64,000 nucleotides of DNA. Origin: Heterotrichella gracilis. Lineage: Eukaryota > Sar > Xanthophyceae > Tribonematales > Xanthonemataceae. The position numbers and the translations under genes are program-made. The stretch lies in assembly GCA_032358255.1 (NCBI GenBank), contig JAULBX010011656.1:41171-105170 (forward strand). Reading direction: 5' to 3'. This document shows, piece by piece, positions 1 to 11,401 of the stretch; the stretch's first letter is position 1, and every line of letters begins with the position of its first letter. A model generated the notes under the pieces. It saw only the letters and a list, made by a program, of their open reading frames with translations, had not been told where the DNA came from and ran no database searches.

Positions 1-138
1 AACATCCACAGCAATGGTCAGCATCTGGGAGCCAGAAGCCTGCGCAAGAGGGAAAACACAGGAGGTGAAACCCTAAACCCTAAACCCTAAACGTTCACAG
101 CAATGGTCAGCACCTGGGAGCCAGAAGCCTGCGCAAGG
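1..138 (-). repeat. Duplicated exon start with telomere-like spacer
   Basis: The acceptor and first 13 or so codons of the last visible DOMON exon occur twice, at 1-39 and 91-128, about 90 bp apart. Three CCCTAAA units on the + strand lie between them (about 70-92). The copy at 91-128 reads to a stop inside the repeat (GSQVLTIAVNV then stop). The copy at 1-39 stays open to the window edge and is the likelier true exon. Confidence 0.75.
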
Positions 139-3100
139 TAGGAAAGCACAGGAGGTGAAACCCTGACAGAGGGATTCAAAAGCGTGCGTAATTCCTCTTG
201 CCAAGTGGCCACAGGGAATCAGCATGGGAGTGTTTATGGTAAGAAGATTTTGCAGTGGCGGACACTGCCACAAACCCGTCCAATGAGCATTTGATCTTTC
301 GCAAAAGCACCACAATGCTGTGCGGCGCTGGCTGCAGATATTCCACCTCAAACCCCCGCCTCGGTTTTGCCTGTGCCTGCGGCCTGTTTAGGGTTTAAAG
401 TTCAGCATTTAGGGTAAAAGCACCCTACCGCCTGCGCCAGCCGCCTGCCTTGGTTGGTGGTAGTGGTGTCTGTGCCCAGGCTCCACAGCATTGTGTAGGA
501 TGGCACCGAGCCCATAGGGAAGGTGGTGCAGGACGAGAAGGAGGTGGCGGCCAGGGTGGTGTCCAGCTGGCAGGCACTGGAGACCTGGAGGGGGCGACAT
601 GTGGCGGTGGATGGGAGTGGGGCCATAAGGGACGCTACTAACTGCAGGGTTGCTGCAGGCACTGCCTGGGTCCTGTTTGCATTTTTTTTGTTGCTGCCAG
701 AAATTTTATTCGGATCACATTCTTCCTAATTTGTCGCTTCTCACATCAAGGATGAAACACATGACACATGCAAGCCCTCCTGTTTCATTATTCCCTGGCA
801 CAAATGCGCTCAGTTTCAGCTGGGTTTTTGTACGTAACGCCAAAAGGTGGGGGAGCTGCAGGATTGCTGTATGGTTGCCGAGAACTGGCTGAATAGTCCC
901 TGAGCAAACGCAGGTATTGAGTAACGGGTTTTGCCAAGCTGTGCCCCGTTCTGAAAATGCGGCAGCTTCAAGTAGATTCATGAGTGCATGAACCACATCT
1001 CGATGGATGTGGAGTGCAAGGAGAGGGTGATTGAGGGTCCAGGACTCCAAGGTTTAGGGTATCGGGTTCATGCTTAAGGCCACACCTGGATGGAGGGCGA
1101 TGATGATGGTGGTGCCTGCGCGGGTGCGTTGGTGGCTGTGGTGCTTGCAGCAGGGGATGGTGCTGCCACTGGTGGCATAGCGGCTGTGGTGGGGCTATTT
1201 GCGGAGGCTGGTCTGGTGACTGCATACCCACATCATAGGTCTGTTGGTGCTACATTGGTCACACCCTAAGGGAGGGTTCAATATCGTGATGGACTGTCTG
1301 TTCATCCCCCAACCCCCCGATCATTGCCATGTTGTGTTTTTACCCCAAACTGGCCCACCTTGCCACCATGTGCGCAACTGCACATGGGAGCACACGCACC
1401 GGCAAACCTAGCAAAACAATGCTGGGACTCCAAAAACCTTCAGAGCACAAGCAACACCCTCCATCCCAATAACCTTCAGAGCACCAGCACTGTTGGGTGG
1501 TGTGCTGCGTAACATCCCACTTACATACAAACTCCAACCCCACACAACCAGCCCTCCCACCCACTATGCACACGCACCTGCTACAAACTTGGTGCAGGTG
1601 GTCTGCGCCTGGCCTAGATTGAATTTGAATCCATCTGGCGCGTGGTCCACCTCCCCACGATGCTCCTGCACCCCGGGGACTCCCCCGGTCCCCGCGGTCA
1701 GCGGCCCAAATCCCCAGATTGCCGCCGCAGGTACATCGCCTTGCCAAGGCACATCCAGCGGGAAGTTGTTGGCAGCAGAGTTTTTTGCGGTGTCTGATGC
1801 GGACCCTAGGGGGCGGGAGAACTCCACGTACAGCACCCCTTCTTCCTCCCAGCACCGCTCCAGGGTGGCGTCGTTTTTACCCCCATAGACTGTGTCGGGG
1901 CACACGCCGGGACTCTGCGATGCAGGCACACGCTGTTTTTCAACGCCTGGGCCCATGAGGTGTCATACCCAACGGGATGTGCTTCCAACAGGGGATTGAG
2001 GGGTTTGGGGATTGATTCAAACTCCAATGCCATGTGCCTCATGGACCAAAAAAGCACACAGACCTAATTTGGTGCTTCCCTTCCCGTACCGTAGCGCGTG
2101 TAACGTCACACTCTGCGTAGTCGGACAAGTAGTAATCCAGCGCCCAGCACTTGCCCTTTGTCTTGCCCACCAGCACCACATCAGAGCTAACCATGGAGTT
2201 GTACCCTATGCTAGGGTCTGTGTAGCCAAAGCCCGCCCACTGCTCCACTCCATTGGCCAACTCCAGGCCTATCCGCACCACATTGGCAGCTGTATCGGTC
2301 TGTATTGCAGGGGGTTGACAGGGGTCACAAGAGGGTTTTGCAGGGTTTTCAGTGGTCTCGAGTTTCTCCGATTGCAAATGTGCCATGGCCCCTGAAAAGA
2401 TGATATTCCCCTGGAACTGAAACCCTACGGTTAGGGTATGGCACCGAGGAGCAAACACCCAAAAACCTATTGGGGCAAAACGCGGGATCAAGGCGGCAAA
2501 GGCTTGAGACCCACTTTCTGCAACAGCGCAAGTTGCTATTCTGCAGCTGCACAAGCGACGCCTGTCAGCCTGAACTGAACCGGCTCCCACCACAGGGAGC
2601 AGGGCAGTTACTCCGCCTCACCTGGTAGTGTATGTTGAGGCTGTTTGCCTTGAGAGTCGCACAATTTGATAGGGTATACAGGGGTCCGCTACCACTCTGG
2701 GCCTGCAAGCACGGGGAAGGTGCAGATTAGTATATGAGCCTCCCTGGTAACGCCGCTGCCACGTCTCTCAAGACCGACATCTGGTCACACAGCAATGCTG
2801 CATGCAAAACGAGGTCAAATGCGGCAGAATCGCAGTGTGGTCAATTCCAAGAGTTTGCATTGTAGATTGTATTGTAAGGTTGACCTTGGTCGGCATTTTA
2901 ACCCCACACCGACTGTTCCATTTTGAGGTCACTGCCCCACTGCCTAGCGACTTTGTGGACCGTGGTAGTGGTGGGGTCTACAAGGTAGGTGTCGAGTGCA
3001 ATCGGGGTTGGAACAAGTCCAGCAGACTGGTTTGCAAGGGCAGAACCCACGCATTGGCGTAGATCGCGATGCGGGAGACCGGCCTCGAAGAGACGTACCT

Positions 3101-3170
3101 CCGCATGCGGGGCACCAAGCATCGCCACGCCAAGGGCCAGCAGCGCTGCCAGCAGCGCCGGGAGTGCCAT
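1..3170 (-). CDS. Secreted DOMON-domain protein, 3' end beyond the left edge
   Basis: Exons in sense order: 2982-3170, 2622-2702, 2090-2299, 1578-1914, 1086-1219, 429-641, and a partial one at 1-39. Phases agree at each join, giving about 388 residues before the partial exon. The start at 3170 opens a hydrophobic signal peptide (MALPALLAALLALGVAMLG), so the product is probably secreted or membrane-facing. Residues about 75-240 read as a DOMON beta-sandwich (LSNCATL, then VRIGLELANG, WAGFGYT, VEFSRPL and IWGFGP), a fold that in other proteins binds haem or sugar; I see no proof of ligand here. Exon 5 is a Pro/Ala/Ser/Thr-rich linker. Exon 6 (SSACQL, SSCTTFP, YTMLWSLGT) and exon 7 (GSQMLTIAVDV) look like the start of a second DOMON-like domain. 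It faces KDM8 across a divergent spacer. The family call is by eye; exon 7 is uncertain because its start is duplicated at 91-128. Confidence 0.68.
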
Positions 3171-4453
3171 CGTGGTCGTCAATGCGTGTACTGAGGTGTG
3201 AATGCGTGGCACATGCAAGTGAGAGGAGATGATCTGGCTGCCTGGGCCACATATTGTCGAGGTATACCGTCGCAGGTGCGTTGCAAAGCTTACAAGTTGG
3301 CAAAGAACCAGCGCTGATGACGAAGCTAGCGTGGGGGTTGACGTGACGCATTTGATGGGATTTCTCTGATTTGACCCCACCAAAGTGAGCGGCGGCCAAT
3401 CGCACCGCCTCAAGCCTTCGCCGCCTGTGCTGAGCGGCGGCGGCGGCAGAACATTTGTGCCTGAAAAGGGCTTGATGCGGTGGCCGCCGCCCGTACGGGC
3501 CAAATGATTCCCACCGGTGGAAGCCGACCCTGCAGCTGATCGCCGCATTTTGTCACCTTGTACCTTGCAGCCAGCGCAGCGGGGGCCTTCACCGTTCTGG
3601 CTTTGCATCGATGCAGGTCACGTTGAAGTATCGGATACTGGTTCTGCCAAGTGGGTTTGTAGGGATACAAGCAAAGAGCGTACCCCTGCTTTTGAGTAGG
3701 GCCATTTGAGCCACTTCAGCCACTTTCTAGAGGACCAGTATAGCACCAGTATTGGGACTGTATTGACAACCTCCCATGGGGCGATGGCTGCCAGTCCAGG
3801 GCGGGTTTAGAGGTGTTGCTAACTAAGAATAAGCGAATACGTAGTTTTAGAGCTTTCGCTGGCGGCGAAACTTGCCCCGTATCGTGCTGTACACCACATC
3901 AGTGCCCACTACCCTGAGACTCCGGAACCAAATCGAGCAGGCGCTGCACATACTCAGGTCCAAACAGGTGCCCAAAATTTTCAGCGTTGTTCTCATCCTT
4001 AAAGCTATAGGTAGCCTGCTGGCTGTGGCTGTCTAAGGTGGTATCCTCAGTTCACTCGTGGTTGGTAGGTCGAATTTGACGAGGTTGATCTCAGTGTCAG
4101 CCCAGAGAGGAGGGACAGCATGGTCGCGGCCAGTGGCGGGAAACGATTGCTTCCGCAGTTGCACGTCGATGGCAAGGTGGGTGGAAGGTGGTGTGCTTGC
4201 AAAGTGATTAATGCTATTGCATGCATGCATGCATATGCAACCAAGTCATGACCAATGCTTGTTATGCATGCACTGGACCGTTTGCATGCATTGGATACTC
4301 AGCAGCAGCGACTTCAGCTTCGCGCGTTGACCCATGCTCCGACTGCAGTGCATTGCCTGCGGGGACGATATCCAGGTGATGGAGGGTTTCGGTGAGCTAG
4401 ACGAGGTCCTGGCAGGCGCATGACCACAGCGAGTACACTGGAGCTGCAGTAGG
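3171..4453. promoter_or_regulatory. Divergent spacer between DOMON (-) and KDM8 (+) genes
   Basis: Both start codons face away from this 1.3-kb spacer, so it should hold both promoters. It contains the coding remnant at 3868-4190 and a run of overlapping GCATGC/ATGCAT palindromes at about 4218-4240. I see no convincing TATA box. Confidence 0.4.
3868..4190 (-). pseudogene. Frameshifted coding remnant, unidentified
   Basis: Read on the minus strand, three protein-like pieces follow one another in different frames. The first includes VPPLWADTEINLVKFDLPTT; the second includes YSFKDENNAENFGHLFGPEY then VQRLLDLVPES; the last includes TDVVYSTIRGKFRRQRKL and then a stop. The joins are near 4050 and 3900 and look like single-base shifts, though a very short intron cannot be excluded. 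Composition and the basic C-terminus look like real protein, but I do not recognise the family. It lies in the divergent spacer between the DOMON and KDM8 genes. It may be a decayed gene or a transposon remnant. Confidence 0.35.
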
Positions 4454-7400
4454 ATGGCGCCAAACGGAAAGCAACCCATCTTGTCATCCTTTCTTGCAGG
4501 CGAAGCGGTCAGATCCCTTTTAGCAGGTGCGTTTTGCACTACCCCACTTGCGCAACAACTCTCGTGCTCGCTTGCAAATCCGTTGACGCGTCTTTCCTGC
4601 ACTCCACTTGTGCATGATGCAAACCTTTTCGGTGCACATATTGTGCTCCCCTTGGCCCACAGACCTGGAACAGCATGGCGAGGGCAGCACCCATGTACAG
4701 CTCGAGAACCTCCTCACATGCCTGACGCGCCATAACACCCACTCGGCAGCCACCTCCCCCGCCGGCCTGGCGCATGCCATCCAATCCGATCCCCTCCTGA
4801 CCATCCAAACGCAGGTGCGAACCACCCCAATTGGAGCTGGTTATTTCCGTTTTCTGACCATAGAAAATATATCTACCTTCTAGTTTTACTTATTTTTAAT
4901 TGTATGTTAATTCCTCTGGCGTGACCCCAGGCTCTGCAGGAGCTGGCCTGGGAGAAGCTCCACAGCGGCAGCTGGTGCCAGGTGGCAGTCATGTGGCGGG
5001 AGCTGTACTCAGCTGCCTGCCTCGTAGCAGCACTGCCAGCTGTCATCACCACAGAGGCCGACGGTGGGGATGGGGGTGGCATTGCACAGGGGGATTGTGC
5101 CGATGGTGCGGAGCAGCCGAGCACGGTTGGGATAGCCGACCAGGGCCCATGTGATGCAATCGCAGAGTCAGCACATGGCGCAGCCACATCCCACCAATTA
5201 CAACCCCACCCGGCAGCCGATGGCAACCATGCAGCAAATCCCAGTGCGCAGCGCCATGGCGACGTCCCTGCCCGGGTGCAGCATGCGGCGCGACATGACG
5301 CTGCCGAGACGCAGCATGAGGCGCAACCTGACGCCGCCATCAGGGCGCAGGATGAGGCGCAACCTGACGCCGCCATCAGGGCGCAGGATGAGGCGCAGCA
5401 TGGCGCGGCCCAAGTGCAGCATGCGGCCCAGTATGACGCAGGCATTGCGCAGGATCCCGCGCAACATGATGCGCCCCGGGCACAGCAGTCAGCACAACAT
5501 GGCGATGCTCGAGTGCAGCACGCAGTGCAGCATGCAGCTCTGCACGCGTTGGACATGGCGGTGATTATGGGCGGGCCCGGGATGCGGCGCGCGGTGGATC
5601 CCGCCATCGACATGCTGCATGGTGCGCTGGTGGCGGACCACGAGGCATGCGGGGGGCGGTGTCGGAGTGAGGAGGGTGAGGAGGAACAGAGGGCGGTCAA
5701 GAGGTCTGATGGGGGTGAGGATGGGGGCCCGGAGCGCAAGCGGTTGAAAGGTGGGTGGGTCAGTGCTAGGCATTGGTGCTGTTGCAATAAAATGGTGATT
5801 ATACCTTGTACCCCTCCTGGCATGCTGCACGAGTGCACCAGGGTTCATGCAGTTTGCTGGGTTCATGTCGTATCGTTGGTGAGAATGCTAAGTGGGTAAC
5901 TTGCCTGAACAGGGTGTGGTCGTTCTGGGTATGCAACCCCTGCATACCTCAGATCGAAGAAGAGCAACAAATGGTATTAACAGTATCAGGACCAAACTGC
6001 TTGGCGTTTCATGACTGGCTAGCTGCTAGTCTGTATTGCTGAAATGCATGTAGCTAACGATGAGAGAGGAATGTGGCCGTGGATGGATAAAGCCTGGACA
6101 TGTAACAAATGGCGGAATTGTGTGTCGACGAGGCTCATTCTAGCAGCAGGCAAGTTGTCATGGGCAAGGCGATTGCAGCGAAGTCGATGAAAACATGGGT
6201 GTGCCTGTCCTGCAGTACAAGCTAGCTCGTCCATTTACATTGCCAACTGGTTGCTTGGTGCCGCTAGCATGGTGTTTGTCAGTGGAAAGGCTTCTTGTAC
6301 TGCAGGACGGCCACAGCTATCGATATACCTGGTCCTCGGCTTCACTGCCAATTGCCTTGCCCATGACAACTTGCCTGCTGCGCAAAAGAGTGAGGGTCGC
6401 AATTATGTTTTGCAGGCTCTGCCTTGCCAGTCCACCTACCTACCTTCTCCATACTACGTTTCCCAAAAGCTGAAATCTGCTGTCGCTTTTTGGCCTATGG
6501 CTTTTGTAGATTGGAGCTTGTGGAAAGCCTGAAATGCTGAGATTCTCACCCTTGAAACCTAGTGACCCGCTCCCCTTGGTTCCAGACCTATGGAAATAGG
6601 GTGAAGGGTTGTAGGGCTTATGTACCATGTACTTTACATCTGCAGTGCAATCTACCGACAACCGCTTGTAGCGAGTACAATGGAGACCAAGTGCAATATG
6701 TGCAACTACCACACTACTCTCCCCACGCATTACACTTTTACCATCCCACCTCCCTTGAGACCATGCCAGTCCCCACTCGCAGTTGCCCCCGCCCCCATTC
6801 CCCTCCCCCCCAGCTCCCTCACCGCCTCCGGCCAGCGCCTGCCGCTCACTCACATGCCATCCCTGGAGGCCTTCTACACGCGCCACATGGCGCCTGCACA
6901 GCCCGTGGTGGTCACAGGGGCAATGGGCCACTGGCCGGCCATGCAGCACTGGGGCAGCAGGGACTACCTGTGTAGGGTAAGTACTCAAGGGTTTGGCATT
7001 GTAGTGCAAGAGCAGAAAGTACGTTTGTTGGGGAAGTGCGGGTTTGAGAAGGATTTGAAGTTACACAGTGAATGCCTTGGGATTACAACCCCATATGCCA
7101 CCCCAATCAGCCATTACCTCCTCCTGCACAGCACCCCGCCCCCATCCCCACCCCACGTCCCGCTCCCTCCCCCGCACAGGTTGCTGGCCTGCGCACCGTG
7201 CCTGTGGAGGTGGGTGCCCACTACCTGGCTGAGGGGTGGGGCCAGACCCTGATGACCCTGCAGGAGCTGTTGGACTGCCACATGGCGCCAGGTGGCAGCA
7301 CCACAGGGGTGGACCAGGATCAGCACCAGCACCAAAAGTCGCCACATGGCGCTGATGCTGAGGACAGCCACCCACCGGACAGCCATGGCGTGCCAGGTGG

Positions 7401-8416
7401 CAGTCCCCCACAGGACAACCGCCCAGCCCCGTCCCCAGCCACCACCGCCACTGACCCACCAACCACCACCACGCAAGCACAGAGTGGGGGTGGGGTGGGT
7501 GGTGCCACCCTTGTACGTGGTCAGGCCGCGCCAGGTGGCAGCCCCCCACAGGACCACCACCCAGCCACAGCCACCACCACCACATCGCCCTATAGCGCAC
7601 GTGGTCAGGAGGCGCCAGGTGGCGGCTCCTCGGGCCGCGCCTATCTGGCGCAGCACTCACTATTGGACCAGGTGCCTGTGCTGCGGAGGGATGTGGAGGA
7701 GCCTGAGTACTGCTGCCTGGGGGAGGGGGAGGTGCAGAGCGTGAACGTGTGGCTGGGGCCGGCAGGCACGGTGGGTGCAGGGGTGTGGTGTAGAATGGTT
7801 TAGGTGTGCCGGAGCGGTGGGTTTGGCGGGTGAGGGGCGTGTGGGTGGGACTTGGAGGGTGGTGTGCAGGAATGCCTGGGCCCCCTCCCCACTCTATTGC
7901 TTGCAATAATCCACATAATCATGCACCCATGCCCACCATTGTCGCTGACTGTTGGCAAGGGTAATTAGATGATAATAGGTCCTATTATTATCTATTCACC
8001 CTTGCTGTTGGGTCATCTTGGCCAATCTACGCAGGGGACGCTGCTTTAGTAGGTGAAGTAATATCGCCAATTTGTCTTGATATTAAAATGGAGTTTCTTA
8101 CTTGCCTGTGCAGGTGACCCCGCTCCACACCGACCCCTACCACAACCTCCTGGCGCAGGTGGTGGGGGAGAAGTATGTGCGGCTATACTCCCCCTTACAC
8201 ACACGCGCCCTCTACCCCTTCCAGGAGGGGCTCACAACCAATTCCAGCGAGGTGGACCTGGACCACCCAGATTTGGAGAAATTTCCAGAGTTGGAGGGAG
8301 CCCCTTTCCTGGACTGCGTGCTGGCCTCCGGTCAAATGCTGTACATCCCGCCTGGCTGGTGGCATTATGTGAAGTCGCTGAGCGTCAGCTTTTCAGTCAG
8401 CTTCTGGTGGAAATAG
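4454..8416 (+). CDS. KDM8: KDM8/JMJ30-like JmjC-domain 2-oxoglutarate hydroxylase
   Basis: Six exons join in phase: 4454-4526, 4663-4814, 4931-5750, 6783-6976, 7180-7770, 8114-8416 (stop TAG), giving 710 residues. The N-terminal part (QELAWEKLHSGSW, WRELYSAACL) and JmjC part (VVVTGAMGHWPA, YLAQHSLLDQ, LNLLAQVV-like and LYIPPGWWHYV segments) match plant JMJ30 and animal KDM8. The Fe(II) ligands are visible as HTD (H615, D617) and the His of WWHYV (H694); K630 in GEKYVRLY fits the 2-oxoglutarate lysine. The family acts in the nucleus as an Fe/2OG oxygenase linked to chromatin and, in plants, to the circadian clock. It is much longer than the usual 420 or so residues because of two low-complexity insertions: Ala/Gln/His-rich, about residues 110-320, and Pro/Gly/Thr/His-rich, about 450-565. 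The latter sits inside the JmjC domain without touching a ligand. Confidence 0.93.
6144..6380 (+). repeat. Nested inverted repeat (foldback) in KDM8 intron 3
   Basis: Outer arms 6144-6174 and 6350-6380 are complementary over 31 bp with one mismatch (core GGCAAGTTGTCATGGGCAAG). Inner arms near 6207-6221 and 6294-6308 pair perfectly over 15 bp (GTCCTGCAGTACAAG), with weaker pairing between. The whole piece could fold as a hairpin of about 237 nt in the KDM8 transcript. It could be a MITE-type foldback element or a long small-RNA precursor. Confidence 0.7.
7956..8004. repeat. Short near-perfect palindrome in KDM8 intron 5
   Basis: Arms 7956-7979 and 7981-8004 are complementary over 24 bp with three mismatches and a one-base centre (CAAGGGT to AATAGG and back). 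It lies in the intron before the iron-binding exon. Nothing marks it as functional. Confidence 0.6.
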
Positions 8417-9208
8417 AACCTTCATGGCCATGACAGGAATTTATTTTTCGCTTCTTTTTATTCTTTACAGGGTATATTGCTAGCACAAAATCTGATCAAA
8501 GATGCCGCTTTTTTGCACGCTTCAGGTCCTGGACATGTTAAACGCCCAACTTGGCATTTACTAAACTCTTTTTCTTATCATGAACATGGACAGGATTTTT
8601 GTCGCCATATGATATGCAACCCAGATATGGGTATAAGGACCCCTAAGTGCGCCTGTGTGTGTCCCCTTTCATTCTGTCTTCCTTCTTCTGACCATGCGGC
8701 TGTAGTGCACGGTGCAAAGTCGTCTGAATGCAGTGACTGGAGTAAAATTAAATAAAATCATGAAGCAAGTGCCTCTGGTCAATGGGTAGTATACTATTAG
8801 TGCCATGCCATGTTGCGTTCAGAGCCTGAAGTAGCACATACATTACAAAACAAACAAACAAAAGGCATTCCCAGCCGTCACACATACATTACGATAAATA
8901 ATCCACACAAATATAGGAAAGAACGTGCATATGTGTTAATGTTGTTGTCTGAAAGCAAAAAACTATGACCATGCATATGCATGTGAAGGCTGGATCTGAT
9001 CACCAATCATCACAATGTGGCAGCCTGTACGGCCCCCGGGGCCTGGATATTTTTCATCGCTTTGCAAAAATTGGAGGTGGGGTCTGTATATTGACTTCCC
9101 TTCACTTCATCCCACCTCCTCCCGACCACAGTTGCTCCAGAGGCCACCCTCACATTCCCCTTGCCAATGACCACGATCACTCCTCTATCGTCTCCCCCTT
9201 GACGGTGA
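8417..9208. other. Convergent spacer, KDM8 and USP 3' regions
   Basis: Both neighbours are transcribed towards this 0.8-kb stretch, so it should hold their 3' UTRs. The left part is AT-richer than the genes. I see no coding sequence or structured RNA. The copied USP gene end begins at about 9177. Confidence 0.5.
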
Positions 9209-9240
9209 TCACTCCTCTATCGTCTCCCCCTTGACCACGA
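9177..9240 (-). repeat. Tandem duplication of the USP gene end
   Basis: A segment of about 30 bp, encoding VKGETIEE and the stop codon, is repeated directly after itself. The first copy in sense order (stop at 9209-9211) ends the protein and the second is 3' UTR. The identity suggests a recent slippage or repair event. Confidence 0.8.
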
Positions 9241-11401
9241 TCACGGGTGCGTCCAGGCTGTGCACGCAGTAGTCGCTCACGCTGCCCAGACCAACAGCCG
9301 ACATCAGGGACCTGGACCAGGGGGGAAGAGGGCATGCAGCCTGGTGCGACGGGGGTGATAGGGCAGGGGATTTTTTTTAAACACAAAGTGTCATGCGGGG
9401 AGGGTGCGCAACCTGAGAAAGCTCAGGCGGGAAAGCGATGTAGCGCATATGCGAGGGGTTGATGAGGTGCATATCGCGCGCTGTGGTATGCCATGGCAGG
9501 ACTCAAGGGCAGCCTAGAATCTGAATCAGGCTACATGCATGTAGGGCAAAGGTTTCAAGGCAGGGTTCAAGGTCGTCCCCCCCCCCCTCCTCACTTTTTT
9601 ATGCTCCCCATCCCCCTGTGCCCCACCACCACCAGGTCCATGCCCTGCTCCCCCACGTAGCCCCTGATGCTCTCGCCCACCCCACCTGTGGCGCTGTGGC
9701 TGGAGGCGGGCAGCGCCTTGGTGTGGATCATATTGGGGGGGACCTGCGGGTGGTGGGGGTGGGTATTGGTGGTGGCGGTGGCGAATTGTGATGGTAATAA
9801 CAATGGCAGTGGTGGAGGAGGCGGTGGTTGGATGTGTTCCAGCTGCAGGCAGAGGGGCATGTACCCTTGCACAATGTGCGTCACCCAGCTTGGTGCCTGT
9901 GGTTATGGTGCATGACAAATGCAAGCATGGCGGGCGGCCCATGCAAATTACACCCGCCTGCACATGCCACCCATGCACCTGTTACCCCCCCTGGTGCCCA
10001 CAGCCACATCTCCCCCTTGTTCCACGCACCCTGGTCGCCATTCAGCCCAGCCCAGCCCAGCCTGGTTACCCCCCTGGTACCCACATCCCCCCCCTTGTCA
10101 CACGCACCCGCTATCCTCCCCCACCCGCACACCACCACAGGCGCACGCACCCCTGCCGCCGTGGCGCTGTTGTACCCCTCCCTCATCTGTATGCGCTCCG
10201 CGTGCAGCTGGAAGTCCTAAACCCTAAACCCTAAACCTCACTACACTACACAGTCAGGTACAGGTACCCGTGGCGCCTGCGGGGCACAGCAGGCAGCCCA
10301 TGCAACCACACACACACATACTTCCGCAGGCCAATCCCCTACCCCCCCGCCCAACACGCACCCCTGCCGCCGTGGCGCTGTTGTACCCCTCCCGCAGGAT
10401 GCGCTCCGCATCCAGCAGGAAATCCTCGCTGTAGTACACAGTGACCAGGTAAAGGTGGTCGTGGCGCTTGCGGGCGTGGCGGGCAGCCCAAGACAGGGCC
10501 GCCTTAGCATTGGCGCTGCCATCGATCATGGTGCAGAGCTTGCGCCCGGGGCGCGCCCCCGGCGGGGATTCTGGGTCTGGGTTGGGGTTGACGTCCATCC
10601 CGAACCGCATCTGGATGTGGGCCTCCACCAAGCGCTCAGTTTGGACGAGCTGGTGGAGTTCGTTAATTTTCTGGGGAGAGGGTGGATAGGTGGGTGGGTG
10701 GGGGGGAAGGGGTGTCAAGGGGCAAGGATCTCCATTCCGGATAGGGTAAGGATGTATGGTCAGTGCCTAGGGTTTCTGGGTCGTGTTGGGATTGGCATCC
10801 ATCCTCTGCAATTTTTATTAGATTAAGCGCATGGTTGGGGCTAGGTGGTGGAGCTGGTGCGTTGTCTAGGAGTGGGGGGTGGGGAGTGGGGGTGACACTT
10901 GGTTTTGGCTGGTGTCAAAGGGGGAGGTGGGGGGCAAAGTACCTTTTCTATACATGCAAAAGCGGGCATGATATACGAGAGCGCACGGGAAAACTTCCAA
11001 GTGGGTGCCTGTGGGTGTATCATATGGTTCAAGGTTAAACAAGGTTAAAAAAGGTTAAAAAGGCATGCACAACTTACTGCCACCAGTACGGATGGGTGGT
11101 TATCCAGGAATGTGTGGTCCCTATGCCAGAAGTCACACGCAACTGAACTCTGTGGCGGCGTGCTAAAAAAACAGGCCTGCTTGCTGCCGCACACGGGTTT
11201 CACCTCTAGGTAGCCAAAGCTTGAACCATGCACCCATGTCTGGAACCTTCACAAGCCACACACCTCGAGAGTAGTTGGGTACTGCATGAGACTATCGTTC
11301 GCCTCGCTGAAGTGCCTTTTGAGGTGCTTGATCACGTCCTCTAGCTTGGCAGCCACGGCTGCGTCGTCCTTCGCTGCCACGGTGCCGGAAGTCTCTGCCA
11401 T
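9209..11401 (-). CDS. Universal stress protein (UspA family), plant/algal type
   Basis: Five exons join in phase: 11264-11401, 11078-11239, 10362-10670, 9595-9743 and 9209-9311, giving 286 residues. The start at 11401 (MAETSGTVAAKDD) follows in-frame codons, but it is the first Met giving a sensible N-terminus. Residues 1-140 are an extension I do not recognise. From about residue 143 the Usp fold is clear: KLCTMIDGS, then LSWAARHA, VTVYYSEDFLL, LPASSHSATGGVGESI, MDLVVVGHRGMGS and GLGSVSDYCVHSLDAPVIVV. The glycine motif after beta-4 is GHRG then GS with about 14 residues between, against 9 in the classic ATP-binding motif, so ATP binding is uncertain. Usp proteins are small cytosolic stress-linked proteins. 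The gene converges on KDM8. The end of exon 3 is copied inside the following intron. Confidence 0.9.
10139..10212 (-). repeat. Pseudo-exon copy of the USP exon 3 end, with CCCTAAA run
   Basis: The last 60 or so bases of exon 3 plus its donor (true copy about 10362-10425) are repeated about 210 bp further into the intron with several mismatches. A run of CCCTAAA units on the + strand (TTTAGGG in sense) follows directly at about 10217-10238. The copy is not needed for the reading frame. Confidence 0.75.

Noticed and set aside
7061-7906. 281-codon minus-strand frame opposite KDM8 exon 5
   Set aside because: Antisense shadow of the GC-rich low-complexity insertion.
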